DNA from: an uncultured Roseateles sp.
GTDB taxonomy: Bacteria > Pseudomonadota > Gammaproteobacteria > Burkholderiales > Burkholderiaceae
Assembly (NCBI GenBank): GCA_946480605.1
Contig: CAMLKW010000155.1
Span: 1 to 10,796 of the forward strand
DNA length: 10,796 nucleotides
Reading direction: 5' to 3'
Position 1 is the first letter of the stretch. Every line of letters begins with the position of its first letter. A model generated the notes under the pieces. That model saw nothing but the letters and a program-made list of their open reading frames with translations. It did not search any database and was not told where the DNA came from. Positions 1 to 6,595 of the stretch are shown one piece after another. The translations under genes were made by a program, and so were the position numbers.

Positions 1-2218
1 AGACGTTGCCTTCGTCGTCGGCGGCCACGCCCTTGGGCCGCACCATGTTGCCGACGTACAGCCCGCGCTGCCCGAAGCGCAGCACCGGCTTGCCTTCGGC
101 GTCGAAGCCCTGCACCCGCGCATTCATCGAGTCGGACAGGAACTGCATGTAGCCCGACACGCCCAGGCCGATGGTGAAGGTCATCATCGTCTGCTTGCGG
201 TTCGTGGTGTCCTCGTTGCCGCAGACATCGGCATTGGTGCCGCTGCCGCTGATGCAGCTGGCGCTGTTCGTGGTGCCGGTGCGCAGGTCGGTGTTCCTGT
301 AGAAGTAGGCGGTGTCGGCCAGCGTGTTCTTGGTGGCGTTGCCGTCGTACTGCGGGCGGGTGATGGCGGCGTCGGAATCGACGTCGCCGATGTCGGTCGT
401 GCCGTCCGGGCGCTTGGGGGTGCCGGATTCGTTCCAGAAGCCGTCCGTCGACAGGATGGCGGCATTGCGCTGACAGGAATACTGGACCGGGTCCCTCACC
501 GACACATTGTTGATCTTGCCGCTGTTGAATGCGCCCGCGAACAGGCGACCCGCCTTGGACAGGGCACCGCGCAGCGGCGTGGTGTCGCCGGTCTTGGCCG
601 CGGTGAGCTTGGCGAACCAGTCGCTGCGGTGCGTGGTCTCGAAGGTGTCGAGGTTGAGGAAGTCGCTCTCGGTCTGGTTGTTGATGCTCATGTAGCCGAC
701 GCGGCGGTTGTTGCCGATCTCGCCGAAGGCCAGTGCCGCCGAGGACTTCATCGCCTGCATGCGCGAGTGGTAGTAGGTCCACCAGTTCGCGAAGTTGGTC
801 ATCTCCTCGTCGTAGGTGCAGACGCTGCCGGCGCAGTCGCTGCGGTTGGCGCCCTTGGGGAAGGTGTTGGGGTTGGACGCCGTGCCCGGGGTGATGTCAA
901 CGCGCTCGAAGCGACCGCCATAGCTGCTCGGCTGGCCGGTCACCGGCGCCACGTAGCCGGCGAGCGTGCCGGCATTGGGCACGGGCGTGAAGGTGCCGCA
1001 GTTGGAGCTGCCGGTTTTGGCTATCGTCACAGCCTTGCCGTTCTTGTCGCCGGAGGCCAGCGCTGCGGTGATGGTCACCTTGGAGGAACTGGCGGTCGCC
1101 GTCCAGTCGGAGCTGGACTTGAACTTGGCGACGATGGCGCTGGCCAAGGATGAGGCGCTGTTGGTGTCCGAGGTGGCGCCGGTCAGCATCTCTTCGCCGT
1201 CGATCTTCAGCGACGCCACGCCCGACTTGCGACTGCCCGAGCAGGACAGGTTGATCGTGAAGGTCAGCGACGAGCTGACGCCGGTCACGGCGTTGACGGA
1301 TTGCGTGAAGAACTTGGTGGGGTAGCGTGCGTGGCTGAAGGTGCCGTTGCGCGTGGCCTGACAGGAGTAGGCCGCGGGCGTCGTGGCCCGGGCGTTGGTG
1401 TCGCTGTTGCACCAGCGCACCGCGGCCGGGATGCTGTAGCCGGCCCGGGCCGTGGGCACGCAATCCCGCAGGTCCTCCGTGGAGCAGAACTCGGCGGCAT
1501 GGACGTTGTAGTAATGCGGGCCGAAGCTGCGGCTGGCCGTGGTCGCGGCATCGGGCTTGCCGGTCGCCACCTGGCCCGTGCCGTTGGCCGTCACGGCGCG
1601 GAAGGTCGTGTAGGCCTTGCCATCGACGGTGCCGGGCAGCACGTAGTTGTCGTTGCGCAGGCAGTCGGTGAAGTAGCCGTTCGTGCACCACTCGGTGTCG
1701 GGGTAGCCGCTGACCAGGTCGATGCTGGACGTGTTCTGCACACCGTAGGCGTCGTTCTTGACCGCGGTCCAGGCGGAGGTTTCGGTACGGGTCTGGCTGG
1801 GCCAGGAGGTGCCATCGGCCCTCACGGGCGGCTTGTAGAGCACGCCCGGGTCATAGGCCTGGCGGTTGAAGCCCGCAGCCAGGAAGGGGGCCTGGCCCCG
1901 CGCCGTGCCGAAGGGCGCCGCATTCAGGTAGCAGGCGGCGCTGCTGTTGCCGTTGATGCAGCAGCGGTTGGCGAAGTTGCCGCTGTTCGTCGACGTCGCC
2001 CCCGTGCTGCGGCACAGCGCCGTGTTGACATGGTCGGGCGTGAAGTCGAAGTTCATCGAGCCCGAGTCGTCCAGGATGAACAGCAGGTTGGCCTTGACCG
2101 CATCCGGGTTGGCGATGATGAGGGGCGTCTGGGTGATCTCTGTCGGCGCGGCCGTGGCGGGCATGGCGCAGACGGCAGCGAGCAGCAGGGCGAACACACG
2201 GAGTGGTTGGAACATCAT
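1..2218 (-). CDS. pilY1: PilY1, type IV pilus tip-associated protein (partial: N-terminal 739 codons, 3' end outside window)
   Basis: PilY1 is a large secreted protein at the tip of type IV pili. It promotes pilus extension and takes part in adhesion and surface sensing. The frame is open without a stop from the ATG at 2218 to the left edge. Residues 1-24 form a Sec signal peptide (MMFQPL, then a hydrophobic stretch to ATAA, probable cut before PTEI). Residues 44-58 contain FILDDSGSMNFD, a von Willebrand A metal-site motif (D50, S52, S54). Cysteine-rich sequence follows (C69, C86, C87, C96). Further on are GEIGNNRRVGYMS and SCQRNAAILSTDGFWNE (TDG at 591-593), both typical of the PilY1 vWA-like region. 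The C-terminal beta-propeller and its calcium site would lie beyond the window. The start follows pilX by 27 bases, with GAGG five bases upstream of the ATG. It is the last visible gene of the minor-pilin operon. Family assignment is firm; domain limits are approximate. Confidence 0.93.
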   Translation of the reverse strand, partial: MMFQPLRVFALLLAAVCAMPATAAPTEITQTPLIIANPDAVKANLLFILDDSGSMNFDFTPDHVNTALCRSTGATSTNSGNFANRCCINGNSSAACYLNAAPFGTARGQAPFLAAGFNRQAYDPGVLYKPPVRADGTSWPSQTRTETSAWTAVKNDAYGVQNTSSIDLVSGYPDTEWCTNGYFTDCLRNDNYVLPGTVDGKAYTTFRAVTANGTGQVATGKPDAATTASRSFGPHYYNVHAAEFCSTEDLRDCVPTARAGYSIPAAVRWCNSDTNARATTPAAYSCQATRNGTFSHARYPTKFFTQSVNAVTGVSSSLTFTINLSCSGSRKSGVASLKIDGEEMLTGATSDTNSASSLASAIVAKFKSSSDWTATASSSKVTITAALASGDKNGKAVTIAKTGSSNCGTFTPVPNAGTLAGYVAPVTGQPSSYGGRFERVDITPGTASNPNTFPKGANRSDCAGSVCTYDEEMTNFANWWTYYHSRMQAMKSSAALAFGEIGNNRRVGYMSINNQTESDFLNLDTFETTHRSDWFAKLTAAKTGDTTPLRGALSKAGRLFAGAFNSGKINNVSVRDPVQYSCQRNAAILSTDGFWNESGTPKRPDGTTDIGDVDSDAAITRPQYDGNATKNTLADTAYFYRNTDLRTGTTNSASCISGSGTNADVCGNEDTTNRKQTMMTFTIGLGVSGYMQFLSDSMNARVQGFDAEGKPVLRFGQRGLYVGNMVRPKGVAADDEGNV

Positions 2219-2245
2219 GGGAGCCTCGTGCGGATGGGGGTGGCG

Positions 2246-2884
2246 TCAGATGGAGACGACGGCCTGGATGAAGCTGTTGGCGTTGCGCGGCCCCTGCACG
2301 CGCACCGTGACGCGGTAGTACACGATGCTGGGAGCCTGCACCTGCGGGGTGTTGCCCTTGCTGCCGCCCTCGCCGGAGCGGGCGTCGGGCGAGGCGTCGC
2401 AGTTGGCGGCGGCAGGGGCGCCGATGTCGCTGCACAGCCGGTGGATGGCGAAGGACACCTGGTTGCCGTTGGCGTCGGCAGGCAGGTTGTTGACGCGATC
2501 GGCCTTGACGAGGGCCTGCCAGAAGCTCTCCCAGCTCTGGCCGGCGCCGAGTTCGCCGCGCGTCGCGCTGTACTTCATCTCGGCCGTGACGATGTCGTTG
2601 TTGAGCGAATTGGCGGGGATGTCCGGGGCCGTGCTCGCCGCCGGAGCCGGTGGGCGCACGGTGGCGCGGGACTGCTGCTCCAGCCAGGCCACGGCGCGCT
2701 CCACGCCCACATCCGCCGCCTGCACCGCCGCCTGCTGGTAGGCCAGGTTGCCGGCGACGCGGTTGCTGGCGAACACGCCCCGCATCAGGCCCACCGCGGC
2801 CAGGGACATGGCCGCCAGCACGATGAGGGCGAGGACGAGCACGAGACCGTGCTCGGCGGAGCGAGTCGGGGGCTTGTTCAGCAT
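2246..2884 (-). CDS. pilX: PilX minor pilin of the type IV pilus
   Basis: This 212-residue minor pilin is expected to join PilV, PilW, FimT and PilE in the complex that primes pilus assembly and carries PilY1 at the tip. Its N-terminus is MLNKPPTRSAEHG followed by a hydrophobic helix (LVLVLALIVLAAMSLAAVG, residues 14-32). A conserved PilX block follows, NRVAGNLAYQQAAVQAADVGVERA. The C-terminus, YYRVTVRVQGPRNANSFIQ, is also typical of the family. A Cys pair (RLCSD and ANCDAS) in the C-terminal third could form a disulfide. Position +5 after the predicted cleavage site is Leu, not Glu, as in GspK of type II secretion. The ATG at 2884 was chosen because it gives a normal prepilin leader; it overlaps the end of pilW by 7 bases. 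Confidence 0.88.
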   Translation of the reverse strand: MLNKPPTRSAEHGLVLVLALIVLAAMSLAAVGLMRGVFASNRVAGNLAYQQAAVQAADVGVERAVAWLEQQSRATVRPPAPAASTAPDIPANSLNNDIVTAEMKYSATRGELGAGQSWESFWQALVKADRVNNLPADANGNQVSFAIHRLCSDIGAPAAANCDASPDARSGEGGSKGNTPQVQAPSIVYYRVTVRVQGPRNANSFIQAVVSI

Positions 2885-3921
2885 GATGCGAATGCGGGCT
2901 CGGTGGCGCCGGGCGCGTTGCGCAGCGGCACCGTGGTTTCGAAGGTCTTGTAGCGATAGCGCTGCCAGTCGGCGCCCGGCGGCGTGATGGGTGACGATGC
3001 CGCACCCGACCAGCTGGGGGCGCTGGCGGCCACGTCGGCGCTTTCGGGCTGGCGGCTGCGCGCGACGACGGTCGCGCGCACACCCACGACGCGCGACCAG
3101 CCGCAGACGTCGGCGGGCGTGGCGGCCGAGGTGTCGTAGACGTCCACGAAGCCGTCGCGCGGTGCCGAGGTGTCCAGCGCGTACTGGGCGCGCAGGCTGA
3201 CGATGTTGTCGGCGATCTCGGTCCAGTCGGCGTCCGCGGAGCTGGTGCAGTTCTGCGTCATCAGGTCGCAGGCCGTGAGGCGGTTGCCGCGCACCGCGTA
3301 GGCCACGAAGCGCGGCGTGCGGCCGAGGTTGTAGAGCACGCCGTTCGAGACGGCCGCGACGCCAAACGCCACGGTGACGGTCGAGGCCGTGGGAGCGCCC
3401 TGCACATTGGTCAGCGTCAGGCTGCAGGGCGTGGCGCGTGTCTGCGGCGTGGCGATGACGCGGTCGCCGGCGCGGTAGGCCTGCGAGCCCGGCACGGCAT
3501 AGGTGGCGGGGCCGGGTTGCAGGCCGATGAGACCGCCCTCCGGTGAGCTCCAACCCGAGCCGTAGGCGACGAGCAGCACGTCGGTGTTGTCATCGCCGCG
3601 GGGGATGCCGTCTGGATTGATGGTGACCGGCGCAAGCGCGCCGACGCTGAGGCCGCCACCCAGGTCGAGCTGGCACATCAGCAACCGCGCCGACATCAGG
3701 CCCTGGCCGGCCTGGCGCAGGTCACGCTGCAGCAGGCTCAGCGCGATGGCGCCGGTGGTCTGGGCATCGTCGCCGCCGGACGTGCTGCGGCGCTGGCCTT
3801 CGGAGAGGCGGAACACCTGCGTGACGACGAGCACCGCCGCCATGGCGACGACGATGCCGACCAGCAGCTCGACAAGGCTGAAGCCGCGAGCCTGAAGAGG
3901 GGTGGAGTGCTGCGGCTTCAT
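2878..3921 (-). CDS. pilW: PilW minor pilin of the type IV pilus
   Basis: This 347-residue protein has a class III leader, MKPQHSTPLQARG, predicted to be cut by prepilin peptidase before FSLVELLVGIVVAMAA, with Glu18 at the conserved +5 position. Family-typical features follow: NTDVLLVAYGSGW near the middle, and W-T-E-I-ADNIVSLRAQYALDTS at about residues 233-252, which resembles the PilW consensus. The end is FETTVPLRNAPG and then a short tail with a final Cys. Several cysteines (CQLDL, CSLTL, CDLMTQNC, VCGW) suggest disulfides in the periplasm. The ATG at 3921 shares an ATGA with the pilV stop. A longer open frame runs upstream, but it overlaps pilV and has no leader. The role in priming pilus assembly is inferred from the family and the operon. 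Confidence 0.9.
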   Translation of the reverse strand: MKPQHSTPLQARGFSLVELLVGIVVAMAAVLVVTQVFRLSEGQRRSTSGGDDAQTTGAIALSLLQRDLRQAGQGLMSARLLMCQLDLGGGLSVGALAPVTINPDGIPRGDDNTDVLLVAYGSGWSSPEGGLIGLQPGPATYAVPGSQAYRAGDRVIATPQTRATPCSLTLTNVQGAPTASTVTVAFGVAAVSNGVLYNLGRTPRFVAYAVRGNRLTACDLMTQNCTSSADADWTEIADNIVSLRAQYALDTSAPRDGFVDVYDTSAATPADVCGWSRVVGVRATVVARSRQPESADVAASAPSWSGAASSPITPPGADWQRYRYKTFETTVPLRNAPGATEPAFASC

Positions 3922-4412
3922 CGGATCTCGTTGGTCAGCACGATGTTGTGGACGGGGTCGGTGGCGGCCTCGCCGGGCGCCTTCCAGCGCATGGTGATGG
4001 TCACCCGGGTGCTGGCGCTCAGCCCGACGGCCGGGGCGCTGGCGCCGCTGACGATGGCGTCGAGCGGCTGGACCTGCGCGAGCGCGACGGTCGGCGGATA
4101 GGTCTCGGCGCCCGGCAGTTGCGACACCACGCGCTCCTTCCAGACCAGGTAGTCGGCGCCGCCGCCGTCGCTGCTCTTGAAGCGTGAGTTCAGCGTCGCG
4201 AAGTCGCGACTGCTGACCCACATCTGGCCCAGCAGGTCGTTGGCCAGCAGCGTGGCGTCGGCACGGTATTTGGTCTGACCCGACTGCTTGGTCGCCGTGG
4301 CCTGCAGGCCCACCAGGCCCAGCACGCCCAGCGCGAAGATGAGCAGCGCGATCAGCACTTCCAGCAGCAGCACGCCGTGCTGGCGATGGCGGAGATGGGG
4401 TGTCGTCTTCAT
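3918..4412 (-). CDS. pilV: PilV minor pilin of the type IV pilus
   Basis: This 164-residue minor pilin begins MKTTPHLRHRQHG, with predicted cleavage before VLLLEVLIALLIFALGVLGLVG. Glu18 is the +5 glutamate, and the helix closely matches PilV proteins, which often read GVLLLEVLIALLIF. The continuation, LQATATKQSGQTKYRADATLLANDLLGQMW, is the usual PilV extension of the helix, with A-NDLLGQMW being characteristic. The globular part is short and the protein ends in NIVLTNEIR. The ATG at 4412 overlaps the fimT stop by one base (TGATG). A further 14 in-frame codons exist upstream, but starting there would give an odd Arg-rich leader inside fimT, so the internal Met is preferred. Confidence 0.9.
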   Translation of the reverse strand: MKTTPHLRHRQHGVLLLEVLIALLIFALGVLGLVGLQATATKQSGQTKYRADATLLANDLLGQMWVSSRDFATLNSRFKSSDGGGADYLVWKERVVSQLPGAETYPPTVALAQVQPLDAIVSGASAPAVGLSASTRVTITMRWKAPGEAATDPVHNIVLTNEIR

Positions 4413-5035
4413 CAGCAGGCCTGCGGATCGGTTGCGGCGACGCCGGGGTTGCACATGCGCACCTGACCGGCGGGCGACACGACGACGTTCAGGCAGGTCA
4501 CGTCGCCGCCGGCCGCCGCGCAGCTGCCGCCGGCCGCCGGCGTGATCGCGATGCTGATGGTTTCAGTCGTGGCGGCAAGGCCGGTGGGCACCTGGCGGCC
4601 CAGGCCGTTGAAGACGATCTGGGCGGCGTCCGCGGCGACCTGCACCCGGCCGCCGGCCTCGGTGGCCGAGCGCACCTGCAGGATGCTGGGCGCCACGGTG
4701 TCGCTGGGCGCGGCATTGCACTGGCCTTCGACGGAGTCGGCGTCGGGGTCGGCGTCGACGACGTCGACCACCCAGCTGGCCGCGCCGGCGTCGCGCTTGC
4801 AGCTGGCGTCCAGCGACGAGGTCAGCTGGAAGCGCACCCGGGTGTTGCGCGTCGTCGCCTCGCTCTTGGCGTACTGCAGGCCGGCCACCAGGCTCTCGGC
4901 CGTGGCGCGGATGCGCGCACCGGCCAGCCAGGCGCTGAAGTTGGGCGCCGCGACGGCCAGCATGATGGCCATGATGATGACCACGACCATGACCTCGATG
5001 AGGCCCACGCCGCGCTGACGAGGCTGGGTCAGCAC
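4412..5035 (-). CDS. fimT: FimT/FimU-type minor pilin (GspH/FimT family pseudopilin)
   Basis: This 207-residue pilin-like protein has an N-terminal MLTQPRQRG, predicted cleavage before VGLIEVMVVVIIMAIMLAVAAPNFSAWL, and Glu14 at +5. The first mature residue is Val instead of the usual Phe. The downstream pattern, LVAGLQYAKSEATTRNTRVRFQLTS, is the hallmark of the GspH/FimT family. So is the C-terminal NVVVSPAGQVRMCNP, which resembles the G-R-V-R-x-C ending of FimT and GspH. Cysteines near the end (CLNVV, MCNP, final C) may pair. The start is a GTG at 5035 that overlaps the pilE stop by 7 bases, consistent with translational coupling. It is the homologue of FimU/FimT, the first subunit of the minor-pilin complex; which of the two names fits better cannot be settled by eye. 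Confidence 0.87.
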   Translation of the reverse strand: MLTQPRQRGVGLIEVMVVVIIMAIMLAVAAPNFSAWLAGARIRATAESLVAGLQYAKSEATTRNTRVRFQLTSSLDASCKRDAGAASWVVDVVDADPDADSVEGQCNAAPSDTVAPSILQVRSATEAGGRVQVAADAAQIVFNGLGRQVPTGLAATTETISIAITPAAGGSCAAAGGDVTCLNVVVSPAGQVRMCNPGVAATDPQAC

Positions 5036-5466
5036 GTGCCGTCCTTCTTCGTGACCCAGCAGCTGCTGGAGCCGGTCCAGCCCGAGTCGCTGGGCACCGT
5101 GGTGCTCTTGGCGCCGGCCTGGTTCACCGTGTAGTTGAAGCCCAGCATGGCGCCCTTGCCGGTGGCGGTCAGCGTGAACCCGGTGGCGTTGGCCGAGCCG
5201 CAGGCGAAGGTGAAGTACTTGCTGGTGGTCGCGTCGCTGTTGCAGGCCGGAGCGCCGGCATAGGTGCGGTTGTCCAGGAAGAACTGTTCGATCAGCACCT
5301 GCTTGGTGGCCAATGCCGAGGTCGCGTCGGGGACGCGGCCCCGGGTGACGTACTGGCTGTACTGCGGCACGGCGACCGCTGCCAGGATGGCGACGATGGC
5401 CACGGCGATCATCAGCTCGATGAGCGTGAAGCCTTGGGCTGCGGAGGGGCGGGGCTGGCGTCGCAT
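5029..5466 (-). CDS. pilE: PilE-type type IV pilin (minor pilin heading the operon)
   Basis: This 145-residue pilin begins MRRQPRPSAAQG, cut before FTLIELMIAVAIVAILAAVAVPQY, a textbook class III prepilin leader with Glu17 at +5. The following YVTRGRVPDATSALATKQVLIEQFFLDNRTYAG is characteristic of PilE-type pilins of betaproteobacteria, including the Q-FF-DNRTYAG segment. Four cysteines are present (PACNS, TFACG, SSCWV and the final GTC). The last two are placed like the D-loop disulfide. PilE is a minor pilin in Pseudomonas, and this gene's place next to the minor-pilin genes suggests the same role here. A major pilin cannot be excluded. No clear Shine-Dalgarno sequence precedes the ATG at 5466, but the leader length supports this start. 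Confidence 0.88.
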   Translation of the reverse strand: MRRQPRPSAAQGFTLIELMIAVAIVAILAAVAVPQYSQYVTRGRVPDATSALATKQVLIEQFFLDNRTYAGAPACNSDATTSKYFTFACGSANATGFTLTATGKGAMLGFNYTVNQAGAKSTTVPSDSGWTGSSSCWVTKKDGTC

Positions 5467-5496
5467 GGTGGCGGAGGGGCTGATCAGGTGCTGCCT

Positions 5497-5526
5497 ATTT
5501 TGGTGTCGGGTGCCGCCGGTGGGTGA
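5497..5526 (-). promoter_or_regulatory. Weak candidate promoter for the pil operon
   Basis: On the minus strand, CAAAAT (5502-5497) is the only AT-rich hexamer close upstream of pilE and could serve as a -10 element. The matching -35 position, 18 bases away, reads TCACCC and is poor. A start near 5490 would give a leader of about 24 bases. It would put the CRP-like dyad about 91 bases upstream, an arrangement known for class I activation. No sigma-54 element (GG-N10-GC with the usual flanks) was recognised. This is a guess from base composition and position. Confidence 0.2.
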
Positions 5527-5572
5527 CCGCTCGTCGCAGCGCCGCGAACGCTGGTCGCGGCCCGCTCGCGAT

Positions 5573-5590
5573 TCGTGAACTGGCTCACGA
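5573..5590. promoter_or_regulatory. CRP/Vfr-family-like operator (perfect dyad)
   Basis: The sequence TCGTGA-ACTGGC-TCACGA is a perfect 6-base inverted repeat with a 6-base spacer. Its core GTGA-N6-TCAC is identical to the core of the CRP/Vfr consensus (TGTGA-N6-TCACA). The centre lies about 115 bases upstream of the pilE start and 198 bases upstream of the mlaF start. Vfr is known to influence type IV pilus genes in Pseudomonas, so regulation of the pil operon is plausible. Binding is inferred only. Confidence 0.5.
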
Positions 5591-5735
5591 CCCGGCCCGG
5601 CCGGGCGTGGTTTCCAGCGGTTGATGAGGGCAAGCAGACGTAACGGCGGGCCGCCCCGGTCGTGCGTTTGCGACGCCCGGGTGCGGGGCCAGGGGCTTTG
5701 CGCGACGCTCGTCCGGCCGGCCTCGGTGTTTCCCC

Positions 5736-5741
5736 TATCAT
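5736..5741 (+). promoter_or_regulatory. Candidate -10 element for the mla operon
   Basis: TATCAT differs from the sigma-70 consensus TATAAT at one position and stands in an otherwise GC-rich stretch 38 bases before the proposed mlaF start. No good -35 hexamer is seen at the usual spacing (the place reads CCGGCC). If used, transcription would start near 5748, which favours the GTG at 5780 over the further-upstream mlaF starts. Confidence 0.33.
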
Positions 5742-5779
5742 GGCGCCCTTTGTTTCCCGCCCGGCTCTCGCCGCACCGC

Positions 5780-6595
5780 GTGACTCCCTTGGCCGCCCCA
5801 TCCCCCCTGATCGAACTGCGCGACGTCAGCTGCGGCTATGGCGATCGCGTCATCCTCGACGGCGTCAACCTGAAGCTGGAGCGCGGCAAGGTGCTGGCGC
5901 TGATCGGCACGTCTGGCGGCGGCAAGACCACGGTGCTGCGCCTGCTGGGCCGGCAGCTGCGCCCCATCGCGGGCCAGGTGCTGTTCGACGGTCAGGACCT
6001 GGCGCCGCTGGATCTGGCCGGCCTGTACGCCGTGCGCCGGCGCATGGGCATGCTGTTTCAGTTCGGCGCGCTGTTCACCGACCTGTCCGTGTTCGAGAAC
6101 GTGGCCTTCCCGCTGCGCGAGCACACCGACCTGCCCGAGGCCATGATCCGCGACCTGGTGCTGATGAAGCTGAACGCGGTGGGCCTGCGTGGCGCGCGCG
6201 ACCTGATGCCCAGCGAGATCTCCGGCGGCATGGCGCGGCGCGTCGCGCTGGCGCGGGCCATCGCGCTGGACCCCGACCTGGTGCTGTACGACGAGCCCTT
6301 CGCGGGCCTGGATCCGATCTCGCTGGGCGTCACCGCCCGCCTGATCCGCGACCTGAACGATGCGCTGGGGTTGACCAGCATCATCGTGTCGCACGACCTG
6401 TACGAGACCTTCGCGATTGCCGATCACGTCGCCATGGTGGCCAATGGCCGCATCGTGGCCCAGGGCACGCCGGACGAGTTGCGCCACAGTGAAGACCCGC
6501 TGGTGCGCCAGTTCGTCGGTGCCGAGGCCGATGGCCCGGTGCGCTTCCACCAGCCGGCCCGGCCCGTGGCCGAGGACTTCGGGGTGCGGGCATGA
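5780..6595 (+). CDS. mlaF: MlaF, ATPase of the Mla phospholipid transporter
   Basis: This cytoplasmic ABC ATPase drives phospholipid movement by the inner-membrane MlaFEDB complex, which maintains outer-membrane lipid asymmetry. Counting from the GTG at 5780 it has 271 residues, normal for MlaF. All motifs are present: Walker A GTSGGGKT (43-50), the Q-loop region MLFQFGALF (91-99), the signature ISGGMARR (147-154), Walker B LVLYDEP (167-173), a D-loop GLDP, and H-loop His205 in SIIVSHD. SGGMARR and the long FGALF segment are typical of MlaF rather than of other importers. The start is uncertain. The GTG has no clear ribosome binding site, and in-frame alternatives exist at 5726 and 5621. Homology to other MlaF proteins begins at about PLIELRDV, which fits 5780. 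The stop forms an ATGA overlap with mlaE. Confidence 0.93.
   Translation: MTPLAAPSPLIELRDVSCGYGDRVILDGVNLKLERGKVLALIGTSGGGKTTVLRLLGRQLRPIAGQVLFDGQDLAPLDLAGLYAVRRRMGMLFQFGALFTDLSVFENVAFPLREHTDLPEAMIRDLVLMKLNAVGLRGARDLMPSEISGGMARRVALARAIALDPDLVLYDEPFAGLDPISLGVTARLIRDLNDALGLTSIIVSHDLYETFAIADHVAMVANGRIVAQGTPDELRHSEDPLVRQFVGAEADGPVRFHQPARPVAEDFGVRA

Larger units (their letters stand above)
5467..5779. other. Divergent intergenic region between the pil and mla operons
   Basis: These 313 bases separate pilE, read leftward, from mlaF, read rightward. I find no convincing gene here; the open frames that cross it have low-complexity, Arg/Pro-rich translations. It contains a GTGA-N6-TCAC dyad at 5573-5590, the 12-base GC palindrome GCCCGGCCGGGC at 5595-5606, an AT-rich CAAAAT on the minus strand at 5502-5497, and TATCAT on the plus strand at 5736-5741. 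It should hold the promoters of both operons. Confidence 0.75.

Noticed and set aside
1301..2953. A 550-codon open frame on the plus strand, antisense to pilY1 and pilX
   Set aside because: Its translation is Gly/Ala/Val/Arg/His-rich without family features. Such frames arise opposite GC-rich genes because stop codons are rare there. The minus-strand genes are clearly real.
3922..4221. N-terminal extension of PilW by 100 codons
   Set aside because: It would overlap pilV almost fully, is Arg-rich, and would bury the prepilin leader that must be near the N-terminus.
5621..5779. N-terminal extension of MlaF from the in-frame ATG at 5621
   Set aside because: The extra 53 residues are Arg/Pro/Cys-rich and unlike MlaF proteins, and the best -10 candidate lies inside this stretch.
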